Made by a program: the position numbers and the translations under genes | Shown: positions 16,785-25,057 of the stretch, piece by piece | How positions within the stretch are numbered: position 1 is the first letter of the stretch | How the letters are laid out: each line of letters starts with the position of its first letter | Notes under the pieces: generated by a model | The model's input: only the letters and a program-made list of their open reading frames with translations | Told to the model about the DNA's origin: nothing | Databases searched by the model: none | Assembly: GCF_015476655.1 (NCBI RefSeq) | Contig: NZ_JABFHF010000001.1 | Location: forward strand, 372,001 to 436,000 | Reading direction: 5' to 3' | DNA from: Aquiflexum lacus | GTDB lineage: Bacteria > Bacteroidota > Bacteroidia > Cytophagales > Cyclobacteriaceae | Length of the DNA stretch: 64,000 nt

Positions 16785-18209
16785 CTACATATAAAATGCA
16801 TAAGATTCTTTTGGTTGTTCATTTTCTCCAAGGTATTTCATTATTTCCCCAACCCGTCTGGCACAGCCAATTGTAATAGGGTATTTGTTGTCGAATTGGG
16901 TGTTGTTCCAGTTCATTTTTGTTAACCCGAGAACTTCCTTACAAACTGTCTTTACAGAAGAAACAGATTCTACGATTCGCACTTCTAAAGGAGCAGGAAT
17001 ATACATTCCGGGATATGTCTGATATTGATGAACTGAACCTCTTGTATAAAGTATGTGTCTGTTCTCTGTCAATGAAAAAACAGAGCCTCTTACTGGTGGA
17101 TAAAGATTGTTTCTAAAAAAACGCAAGTCGGTTTCCATAACAGTTACAATGTCATATTCAGTAATGCCTAAATCTTGCATTGCTTGTATAAAGCCGTCTA
17201 ACTCGTCTTCATAATATTTTGAAGTTTTGTGTAGAACTACTCGACCTGGTAATGTTCCTGTTGCAAACTTGTATTTAGTTAAAGCATCTTTCAGAAGACT
17301 TAATGATTGGTCATAACTCAGGTGAGGCTTTCTATCATCCTTGTCTTCCATTACAGGTGTTCCCCGAAGTATTACGCCTTTACCGTTCTCATTGAAAATT
17401 TGGGCTAAACTGGTCTGAATTGTTTTCTTATCCCTGCTTCTATAAAAACCAATGCCCACAAAGCAAACCTTTGGTTTGTTTTCGTCAACATCCAATTTCC
17501 AAGGAATAGTTTGAAGTCCTTTGTAATAAAGTGCTGTGCAAAAGTTCCAAGCCTTTGTGGCTGCATCTTGAGATTTGTTATTGTCGTGCAAAACATACTC
17601 TCTCAATAACTGAATAGGGGTGTTGTATTTCATTGCACGAGCTTTTAAAGCACGTCTAAAGTTCAATTCCAATTCAGGCTCTCCGCTATCTTCCGCATCT
17701 TGTTCTACAGGTTCATCATCTTTATTTTCCTTTACAATTTTACCTTCAAAACTTTTTGGAATGATGCAAATGATAACATCACAATTTTTAATGTCTGATA
17801 GAAAGCCAATGTTCTCACCAAATAATTCGACTGCATCCAATACTTTCTGATCCCTGTTAGGTTCTTTTAGAATCTTCTTAATGTCGTTTGGCGAAAGAAT
17901 TCTTTCATAATTTGTATCGTAAATTAATTTGGCACAGAATCCTTTATCTTGATTAAATCCCGAAAATGGTTTGAACAAACCTTTCTGTTTGCCTTTGGGG
18001 TTAGCAGGAATATAACTTTCAAAACGCTTTAACCAACCTTTCAAATTCTCAACATCTTCTTCGATACCTATTATACCGAGTAATAATTGATTTTTTCTTG
18101 CTTCTATGACTGTGTCATAAACATTTAACTCTGCTATACCTTCTCTTGGACAAATACTTTTGCCTTTGCCAAATAATAAAAAAGGTTCTTGTATATAGTC
18201 CGCTTTCAT
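16785..18209 (-). CDS. Short prokaryotic Argonaute (MID-PIWI, catalytically inactive)
   Basis: Guide-binding half of a short pAgo system. Start chosen at 18209 because its ATG overlaps the upstream stop (ATGA) and gives 474 residues beginning MKADYIQEPFLLFGKGKSIC, the usual short-pAgo opening; a frame start at 18284 would add 25 odd residues. The MID domain spans residues about 35-240, with a Rossmann strand DVIICIIPKSF and guide-5'-end helix region (LNFRRALKARAMKYNTPIQL). PIWI starts near residue 248 (KVCFVGIGFYRSRDK), where the first catalytic Asp is Gly, so slicing is not expected. PIWI ends with LTKMNWNNTQFD, ARRVGEIMKYLGE and C-terminal YAFYM. Members bind small guide RNAs and activate an APAZ-linked effector on sensing invader DNA. 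The APAZ partner is directly upstream. Confidence 0.93.
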   Translation of the reverse strand: MKADYIQEPFLLFGKGKSICPREGIAELNVYDTVIEARKNQLLLGIIGIEEDVENLKGWLKRFESYIPANPKGKQKGLFKPFSGFNQDKGFCAKLIYDTNYERILSPNDIKKILKEPNRDQKVLDAVELFGENIGFLSDIKNCDVIICIIPKSFEGKIVKENKDDEPVEQDAEDSGEPELELNFRRALKARAMKYNTPIQLLREYVLHDNNKSQDAATKAWNFCTALYYKGLQTIPWKLDVDENKPKVCFVGIGFYRSRDKKTIQTSLAQIFNENGKGVILRGTPVMEDKDDRKPHLSYDQSLSLLKDALTKYKFATGTLPGRVVLHKTSKYYEDELDGFIQAMQDLGITEYDIVTVMETDLRFFRNNLYPPVRGSVFSLTENRHILYTRGSVHQYQTYPGMYIPAPLEVRIVESVSSVKTVCKEVLGLTKMNWNNTQFDNKYPITIGCARRVGEIMKYLGENEQPKESYAFYM

Positions 18210-19597
18210 AGGCCAAATAAATCTACGTCCCCATCCACGTCTTTTAGTTTTTTCTGTGCTCCAATTGCTTCTAAACTGTTCCAAACTGTGTCAGGAACAA
18301 TAGGGGCAAAGTCAAACTTTTCAATTTTCTCCAACTTTAAAAATGGATAATCTCTATATTCTGTGAACAATGATTCCGTTTGTGAAGGTTGGAGGTAACG
18401 AAGGATGAAGTTAAAATGATTAAATACGTGCATATTCCGTTCGGTCTTTTTCAACCACTGAATGTTTTTGAAAGCATAATCGCAAACTCGCAAATCATTC
18501 CAAAGAAAAATCCATTCTGGTTTTAAAGAGATATACCAATCGTTATCAAAGTTTTCAAATCCTGTTCTAAAAGCATTACACCGCAAATTGAAAACTTTGG
18601 TTGTATCTTTTAAATCATACTTAACATCAACAACTTTTCTTGTGGCACTTTTTTTTGTTTTCGTCCAAGAATGTGAACGAGGTTGCCATCTGTCCAAGTC
18701 ATCTTTTTGTATGGGTAGAAAGGCAAATAATCTTTCATCTTTAAACCATTTGATTTTGAGTTTGTGGAGTTTAGTTTCAAGGCATTTCTTTAAAAGATAT
18801 TTAAACTGCGATAAGTGGTCTGCTGATGTTTCATAAAACTCATCACAGGAAAATGGTTCTGCTGTTCCTCTATCAATTATTTTGGTTAAGCCTACCGAAT
18901 CATCTTGCAGATTATGAAAAGTGATGATTTTTCCATCCCAAACTAACCAGTCGTGAGGAAAAGAAATATCCTGCATATACAAGGCAGAAACAGCGTAATC
19001 GTGAAGGCTCGGTTTAAAAAATGGTCGCTTTATTTCTTTATTGTATTGCTTAACCGCCTTCTTATCAATATCCAAATCGGCAATGTATAAATGACTGGGA
19101 AACTGAATTTTTACAAGGTTGGTGTAAACTGGCTCTGTTCTATTGAAGTATTCATTTTGCTTCTTATCAATTTCAGTTTTTAATGCTTTTTCTAGTTCCT
19201 TTTCCAATTCAAAAGCATCTGAAACTGTTTTACGGAAATAGTTTGGCTCAACCTGTCCTTCAAATTCCTTTTGTAATGGGTCTTTTGGATAAGTTGTATT
19301 GATTACCAATACTGGAATATTTTGGCTTCTTGCCGTTTGATATTCAAGTTCAGTAATGGATTCTTTGCCTTCGGGTTGCCAACCATACCGACCGCCTATA
19401 ATCAAAACATAAATATCCGATTCCATTACTTTGCTCAAACAAGCAGTTAGTGAATCTGTGCTTTGTGCTTCCATCGTCTTTTCAGACATTACAGGAAAAC
19501 CACCAACCTTATTCACGGCATTGTATGCAGCGGTTCTCTCATTTGGCAAATCCCAAATGGTGCTACTAATGAATATTTTAGGTTGGGTGATGAACAT
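18206..19597 (-). CDS. DUF4062-APAZ protein, effector partner of the short Argonaute
   Basis: A 463-residue two-domain protein. Residues about 6-105 are a DUF4062 domain (PKIFISSTIWDLPNERTAAY, VMESDIYVLIIGGRYGWQPE, SITELEYQTARSQNIPVL). A short linker rich in charged helix leads to an APAZ domain at about 155-455, recognised by IQFPSHLYIADLDIDKKAV and the later VFNLRCNAFRTGF plus WYISLKPEWIFLW pattern. APAZ stands in for the N-PAZ lobe and forms a heterodimer with short pAgo. Characterised partners carry TIR, SIR2 or a nuclease; here the effector position is taken by DUF4062, a Rossmann-like domain also found on NACHT/STAND proteins. The stop overlaps the Argonaute start. What the effector does is unknown. 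Confidence 0.9.
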   Translation of the reverse strand: MFITQPKIFISSTIWDLPNERTAAYNAVNKVGGFPVMSEKTMEAQSTDSLTACLSKVMESDIYVLIIGGRYGWQPEGKESITELEYQTARSQNIPVLVINTTYPKDPLQKEFEGQVEPNYFRKTVSDAFELEKELEKALKTEIDKKQNEYFNRTEPVYTNLVKIQFPSHLYIADLDIDKKAVKQYNKEIKRPFFKPSLHDYAVSALYMQDISFPHDWLVWDGKIITFHNLQDDSVGLTKIIDRGTAEPFSCDEFYETSADHLSQFKYLLKKCLETKLHKLKIKWFKDERLFAFLPIQKDDLDRWQPRSHSWTKTKKSATRKVVDVKYDLKDTTKVFNLRCNAFRTGFENFDNDWYISLKPEWIFLWNDLRVCDYAFKNIQWLKKTERNMHVFNHFNFILRYLQPSQTESLFTEYRDYPFLKLEKIEKFDFAPIVPDTVWNSLEAIGAQKKLKDVDGDVDLFGL

Positions 19598-19601
19598 CTT
19601 T

Positions 19602-21572
19602 CTAAATTGTTATTCCTATTTTTTCAATCAAATCTTTTAAAGTCCAAACGCTATCAATAATTTTGGTATTTAAATCAAACATTTCGCTATCAATATCAAG
19701 CGGAACTGCAACGTTCGCAATATGTCGAGCTTTTATTTGATCAAGTCTTTGTTCAATTTGTTTCGCTGGAATTTTAGCAGCATTCTCTTGAAAATCCCAA
19801 AATCCAGTGCCGTTGTATTGCCATTTAGTTACTCCGCATTTTGGAAATTTAGGCGTCATTACACCTGCTAATTCATCCACATAAAAATCAGATAACAGTT
19901 CGAAATCTAAAGTGTAGTTTTCTGTTGGGTGTTTGAATTGTAATTTCATTCCTTTGGTCAGAAGTAATGTAAATTTCGGTATCGGATAATTGGTTTTGAG
20001 GTCTGTAATTAAATCAAAAGCTTTTTCCAACTCTACCTTGTATATCGGCATTGAAATATGTTGAAAATGTGCTTGTGGGTTCAAAACCATAAGTTTGGTT
20101 TCATCAAAACTCTTTTTAATGTCCTCTGAAACTAGTTTTCCCAATGCTAAATACCGATTTATCATATTGCCCCAGAGTGTTTGTAATGAAAGAAAAGTGC
20201 CGTCCGACTTATATTTTAGTTCAGCAGGAAGCCTTTCATTCACTATTTTTTCAAGTTCTTTTCTGATATAGATAGATGCAGCAGTATAGTCTTTTGCATC
20301 AAAATATTTTTTGGCTTTGTCAATAAACTCCAAATCGCTTTCAATTAGGATAGGATATTCCTTTTTACTTGCAACATCTTTTCCAGCATACATCTCTTTG
20401 AAAACCCATTCGGCAGGGTCGTGAAGTTTTTTGATTTTAAAGGAAACAAAATCAAACAGATTTTTGTCGTGAGTTAAAAAAAGTAACTGATAATCTTTAG
20501 TGAAATTATTTTCCTCATCTAACAAAAAGTCAATCAGCTTGTCTCGGTTATTCATATCCAAGCTAATCATCACATCATCAAACACGATAAATTTCAAAAC
20601 ATCAGGTGCTTCTTCATTTACTCGTTTCTTTAAAATAGTTAACCGAATGGCAATTGCAATAGCTGTAATTTTAGCCTCATTTAAGAATGATTGCGGACGA
20701 TGGATGTCGATTTTCTTTCCTAAATAAGAAGTGATTTTCAAGTCAATTTTAAAAGGTTGGAATGAGTATGTGGTATCTTTCTTTCTATGTGAATGCCTAT
20801 GATATTTTAATTCAAAGTCAATGTCATACCCCAATTTTTTAAGCATATCGGGAGCATTGGCATTGATGAAATCAATAAGGTTTTGAAACTCGTCATTAAA
20901 ATGTTTAGCAAATTTTTCAAATTGTTTGTTCTCGTTGCTGTATTTGTAAACTTGAATAGTTTTTCCTTTCGAATTTGTTGTAGTTCCTGGGCCATTTTGA
21001 ATTTCCTGCCACATTTCAAAAGCACTTGTTCTTGGCTGTAATGTTCCATCACGCCAAAGGCTATATTCTGCAAACCGAACATAAGGCAAAACATATCCCT
21101 CAAAAATCTTGGCTAAATCAATAGGTTGTCCGTTCCAAAAGTCTTGAAACTTATACAACACCTTGTAATTGATAAAGTCTGAGGCTTGATTTACTTCAAC
21201 TGCATCTGGATTGCCACTTATGTCTGTCTTTAATAATGAAACTTCATAATCAATAGCAGGGTTATCTGTTGTTTTTACTTTGATGAATGAATTGTAATGT
21301 TCCTTTCCATCTGCTTCTGTTACTTTATCAGCATAGATGTTAATTAAAGACTGGTTGTGTTCATCCTGATGTTTGAAATACTTTTCAATATCTTCTTTGT
21401 CATATTTTACAGCACATTCAAACAATGTATATAAAGCCCAATACACAGAGCTTTTACCGCTTCCGTTTTCTCCGTATAACAGCAAATGTTTTCCTGTTTC
21501 TCCTAATTCAATAGCAGGTTGCTCATCAAAAAACTTGAAGTTGTGTATGTGTATGGATTTTATTCTGCTCAT
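19602..21572 (-). CDS. AAA ATPase, RecF/SMC-like, of the defence operon
   Basis: A 656-residue ABC/SMC-type ATPase. The N-terminus is the usual RecN/RecF opening (SRIKSIHIHNFKFFDE) with Walker A GENGSGKSS at about residue 34. A helical insertion follows. The signature-like region SFLNEAKITAIAIAIRL precedes Walker B (LKFIVFDDVMISLDMNNRDK, near 329) and an H-loop (QLLFLTHDKNLFDF). The C-terminal third is a separate helical domain (FDAKDYTAASIYIRKELEKI) that may be HEPN-like, though no RxxxxH was seen. Its ATG overlaps the methyltransferase stop (ATGA) and it ends four bases before the DUF4062-APAZ gene. It probably acts as a DNA-sensing or loading motor with the helicase and methylase. Confidence 0.9.
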   Translation of the reverse strand: MSRIKSIHIHNFKFFDEQPAIELGETGKHLLLYGENGSGKSSVYWALYTLFECAVKYDKEDIEKYFKHQDEHNQSLINIYADKVTEADGKEHYNSFIKVKTTDNPAIDYEVSLLKTDISGNPDAVEVNQASDFINYKVLYKFQDFWNGQPIDLAKIFEGYVLPYVRFAEYSLWRDGTLQPRTSAFEMWQEIQNGPGTTTNSKGKTIQVYKYSNENKQFEKFAKHFNDEFQNLIDFINANAPDMLKKLGYDIDFELKYHRHSHRKKDTTYSFQPFKIDLKITSYLGKKIDIHRPQSFLNEAKITAIAIAIRLTILKKRVNEEAPDVLKFIVFDDVMISLDMNNRDKLIDFLLDEENNFTKDYQLLFLTHDKNLFDFVSFKIKKLHDPAEWVFKEMYAGKDVASKKEYPILIESDLEFIDKAKKYFDAKDYTAASIYIRKELEKIVNERLPAELKYKSDGTFLSLQTLWGNMINRYLALGKLVSEDIKKSFDETKLMVLNPQAHFQHISMPIYKVELEKAFDLITDLKTNYPIPKFTLLLTKGMKLQFKHPTENYTLDFELLSDFYVDELAGVMTPKFPKCGVTKWQYNGTGFWDFQENAAKIPAKQIEQRLDQIKARHIANVAVPLDIDSEMFDLNTKIIDSVWTLKDLIEKIGITI

Positions 21573-24500
21573 TGCTGTATGTTTTTATTTATTACCGCAA
21601 TGATTTCTTTGCTTCGGGTATCAACTAATAGCATACGTTGCCTTACAGGATTTTCAGGCTTTTGATACCACAAATAGAAATTTTGAATTACCTCTTCCTT
21701 GTCTTTGTTATTCTCTAAATCCGAGATAGTCTTTGGCGAAATGAATTGTAAAACATTTAATCCAGCTTCTTTCATATGTTCTTCAAAATACAATTCATAC
21801 ACCATCATATCGATAACATCTTCTAAGTGGCCAACTATTCTTTCATTTTCAGTATGGCTAAAAAGTGGTTTCGATTTATTTTCTTTCAAAAACAAGATGT
21901 AATCCACAAGTATTGCAAATGGCTCTTGATGGTTTGTCTTAATTAAAGGCAATTCAATCAAAGGACCTTTGTCAACTTGATATTGGAAGCCTTGCATTTT
22001 ACCTTTATACTTTAGCCAGAAAGCAATGAGTTTTGAATTCAGTAAAGCCGTTAAGTATTTCTGATTTACTCGCTTGGTTTTGATTACAAAGTATGTTTGT
22101 GAAACATAACAATCAAAGTCTGTATAGGTGAATGTAGGTTTGGCACATTTTCGAAGCGAAATGATTTTTTCCTCAATAAAGAAATGTTCATTTCTTGCCC
22201 TATGTAATCCATAGGGTTTATTGTCAGATGTAATAACTTTTTGAAATCTGTCTAAATGGTTTTTTAGATTTGGGTAAGGTTGTATTGCATAAGGGTTCTT
22301 AAAGGATGAATCCGTATAAATTACCCAATACTTATTTTCACTATTGCCATAGTATCTTTCTAACTCTGTAGTTGTATAAAATGGCTTCACAAGTTTCTGT
22401 TCGTCAGGACTTAGGTTTAGTTTGTTTTTCTCTTTATCTGATAGGTAGAATATACCTTCATTTAATTCTACATTATTGCCAAGTTCTTCCAAACTTGCTT
22501 TATTTACAAAATCTTGAGGTGCTACAATTCCTTGAGCTATTTCTAATCTTGCATCAAGTTGAAAGTTTGATGCGTTCAAAATATCATTCAAAATATTATC
22601 AATTCCTCCTTCACTAAACAGAAATGATTTGTCTTTTAAAAGCTCCCTGTTAAAAGTTGGGTTAAGCAGTTGTATTTTGCTGTTCTTTTCTCCATTAAAT
22701 AATAAAACAACATCATCTAAATCAATCTGTGTATCAATTATTCTTCTGTAGTCAAATTCATATTCATCTTGCTTTTTGTTTGCTTTAAACAGCATTATCA
22801 TTGTTTGAATATCAGCACTTTCAAATATTTTGTAGTTGCCAAAATCAATCAATTGAAGTATTTGAGCATCTTCAACAACTTTGTTTCTGAATTTTGATGC
22901 ACCTGCATTAGTTACCCAGTTATTGGTAGCAATAAAAGTTAGAATACCTGTATGGCTTTTTAAATTGTCAAGCATCACACAAGCAAATCCATACCACAAA
23001 TCCATTTTACCTTGGTAATATTTGGTTTTTCTAAACCCGTCAAAAGCCTTTCTACTTGTTGGCTCTTTGATGTAAGGTGGATTTCCTATGACAATATCAA
23101 AACCTTGTTTAATACCAAACATCCACCAAGCATCAAACCAAGAGCAAGGAGCAGATTCAAAATCGAAAGGGTTAAATCCGTAAAGTTTAGTGTAAAAGTC
23201 ATAGTTGTCTTTGGTTGTCAATTCACGCAAACTCAATAAATCCGTTTGCACCTTTTTAAACCGTCTTTCCAGTTGTAGCTTTTCTTCGCTGCTGACGTTA
23301 AAAAAGTCGTGGCGTATTTTTTCTAACTCTTTTACTGCCAAACTGGCTTTGGCATCCATATCAAGCTCATTAATCTTACCAAGTGGAATAAGTGTGTTAG
23401 CACAAATAATTTTAAAGTCAAGGTTTGGTAAGGGTTGTGGTTCCGGTTCATCTACCACCAAACTCAACCAGAAGCGCAAACGGGCAATGTCAACCGCACC
23501 GCTATCAATGTCCACTCCATAAATGCTTTCCTCAATAATGTGCTTTTTGATGTCAGCATCTGAAACCCCTTTTTTAAATCCTTTGAGTTCTTGTAAATAA
23601 ATCAGGGCATTAAAAATCTCTTGCAATAATCCCATAGGGAAAGCCCCCGAACCAATAGCCGGGTCGCAAACCTTTACTTGCTCTAATGCTCCAATAATTT
23701 TATAGGCATTCTTTTCAGCGAATTGCTTTTCATCATAATTCAATTCTTGTTGCTGAATGATTTTATCAATGGCTTGTTTAGCCAATTCGTTATTTCCAAA
23801 ATGATTTTCGTCTTGAGCAAAAAGATAAGCCTTCAAACTCTCTTTGCACATATAATGCACGATTTCTTTCGGGGTGTAAAATGCTCCTTTGTCTTTGTTG
23901 TCTTCCAGTAAGTTTTCAAAGATGTGTCCGAGCATTTCAGGGTCAACGGCTACCGTATGTTCATCAGGTGCATCTTCATAAATGGTAAAGTTGTAATTAT
24001 TGAAAGTTTCAAAAAGATTTTGAAAAATACGCTCTGGCATATAGAGTTTGTTGTATTTTCTGTCCTGACTGTCGTCAAACAAACCACCATTCAAGTATGG
24101 AAACCTAAAATCATTGTTTGCTTTTTCATAATCAGGATTGCACAAGGTTCTAAAGAACAATGACACTAACTCTTGATGATAAAAATCCTCTTTGTGTTTC
24201 GATTTGGTAAAAAGGTCGTATAAATAATCAGGATTGCCTTCGCCCCATTTTTTGCCTTTAGCCACTGCCAACCAGCCTTTCTTTTGAATGAAATAGAGAA
24301 ATACAATACGCCCCATCATTCGCTTGCAGAAATCACGAGCTTGTTTTTCGTCTTTATTGAAAAGGGCTGTTAATTGCCAGTCGGGTTCGTGAATGACTTG
24401 TTCCACATACTTGTTTCCTTTCTTTCCGTATCGCTTACCCGTAAGGAATTGTACAAAATCTTCATAGGCTTCTTTATAGTTTTTGAAAAACTCTTTGCTC

Positions 24501-25045
24501 AGTTTCTCAACAGAGAAAGCCTCTTCAAAATCATCTAATGTAAGAAACTGAAAAATATTTTCTTGCTGCTTTTGAATGAGTTTATCAAAGCGAATTGCTG
24601 CCGTTAATGCTTTTTCATTTTTACCAAATAGGTATGTGTAGCGTTTTGGTGCTGTTTCCTTATCTTGAATTTCGTTGGTCGCTGTGTTTTTTACTTTTCG
24701 TTTACTGATGTAGCTAAAACGCCATTTATCACCCTGCACAAATACCACCATTGCCCCTGCAACTTGTTTGGTCAAGTCTTTTAACAAGTTTCTAAGTGCA
24801 ACACGATTTCGGGTGATGTTTACTTTCTCATTCAGTTCTACTTCAAAAATACCGATTTTGGTGTATTCGTTTATTTCATAGTTACCCAAACTCAAACATT
24901 GTTTGCTCAATGTTTTGTCAGACAATGAAATCACACGGTCTTCTGCATTCAGTTTGTTATTGGTAAACTGTGTTTGCAAAAAGCCTTTCCACACTTTTCT
25001 ATCGTATGGACTTTCGAGAATATGTCTTATTTCTGATACTGTCAT
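21569..25045 (-). CDS. Eco57I-like N6-adenine methyltransferase / type IIG-like protein
   Basis: A 1158-residue protein of the PglX/Eco57I class. It has an N-terminal region of about 330 residues that may hold a degenerate nuclease fold, then the SAM-binding motif I (VCDPAIGSGAFPMGLL, near residue 463), motif IV NPPYIKEP (near 655), and a C-terminal specificity-like domain (QTYFVIKTKRVNQKYLTALL, QGFQYQVDKGPLIELPLIK). It would methylate adenine at a specific site, marking self DNA. The size and layout match methylases of BREX, DISARM-like and type IIG/ISP systems. It follows the helicase after 12 bases and overlaps the ATPase gene by four. The N-terminal nuclease idea is weak; the methylase call is firm. 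Confidence 0.92.
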   Translation of the reverse strand: MTVSEIRHILESPYDRKVWKGFLQTQFTNNKLNAEDRVISLSDKTLSKQCLSLGNYEINEYTKIGIFEVELNEKVNITRNRVALRNLLKDLTKQVAGAMVVFVQGDKWRFSYISKRKVKNTATNEIQDKETAPKRYTYLFGKNEKALTAAIRFDKLIQKQQENIFQFLTLDDFEEAFSVEKLSKEFFKNYKEAYEDFVQFLTGKRYGKKGNKYVEQVIHEPDWQLTALFNKDEKQARDFCKRMMGRIVFLYFIQKKGWLAVAKGKKWGEGNPDYLYDLFTKSKHKEDFYHQELVSLFFRTLCNPDYEKANNDFRFPYLNGGLFDDSQDRKYNKLYMPERIFQNLFETFNNYNFTIYEDAPDEHTVAVDPEMLGHIFENLLEDNKDKGAFYTPKEIVHYMCKESLKAYLFAQDENHFGNNELAKQAIDKIIQQQELNYDEKQFAEKNAYKIIGALEQVKVCDPAIGSGAFPMGLLQEIFNALIYLQELKGFKKGVSDADIKKHIIEESIYGVDIDSGAVDIARLRFWLSLVVDEPEPQPLPNLDFKIICANTLIPLGKINELDMDAKASLAVKELEKIRHDFFNVSSEEKLQLERRFKKVQTDLLSLRELTTKDNYDFYTKLYGFNPFDFESAPCSWFDAWWMFGIKQGFDIVIGNPPYIKEPTSRKAFDGFRKTKYYQGKMDLWYGFACVMLDNLKSHTGILTFIATNNWVTNAGASKFRNKVVEDAQILQLIDFGNYKIFESADIQTMIMLFKANKKQDEYEFDYRRIIDTQIDLDDVVLLFNGEKNSKIQLLNPTFNRELLKDKSFLFSEGGIDNILNDILNASNFQLDARLEIAQGIVAPQDFVNKASLEELGNNVELNEGIFYLSDKEKNKLNLSPDEQKLVKPFYTTTELERYYGNSENKYWVIYTDSSFKNPYAIQPYPNLKNHLDRFQKVITSDNKPYGLHRARNEHFFIEEKIISLRKCAKPTFTYTDFDCYVSQTYFVIKTKRVNQKYLTALLNSKLIAFWLKYKGKMQGFQYQVDKGPLIELPLIKTNHQEPFAILVDYILFLKENKSKPLFSHTENERIVGHLEDVIDMMVYELYFEEHMKEAGLNVLQFISPKTISDLENNKDKEEVIQNFYLWYQKPENPVRQRMLLVDTRSKEIIAVINKNIQQ

Positions 25046-25057
25046 TGTTCAGTTCTT

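Noticed and set aside
18210-18284. Longer Argonaute start
   Set aside because: The 25 extra residues are basic and unlike short pAgos, and the ATG at 18209 overlaps the upstream stop.
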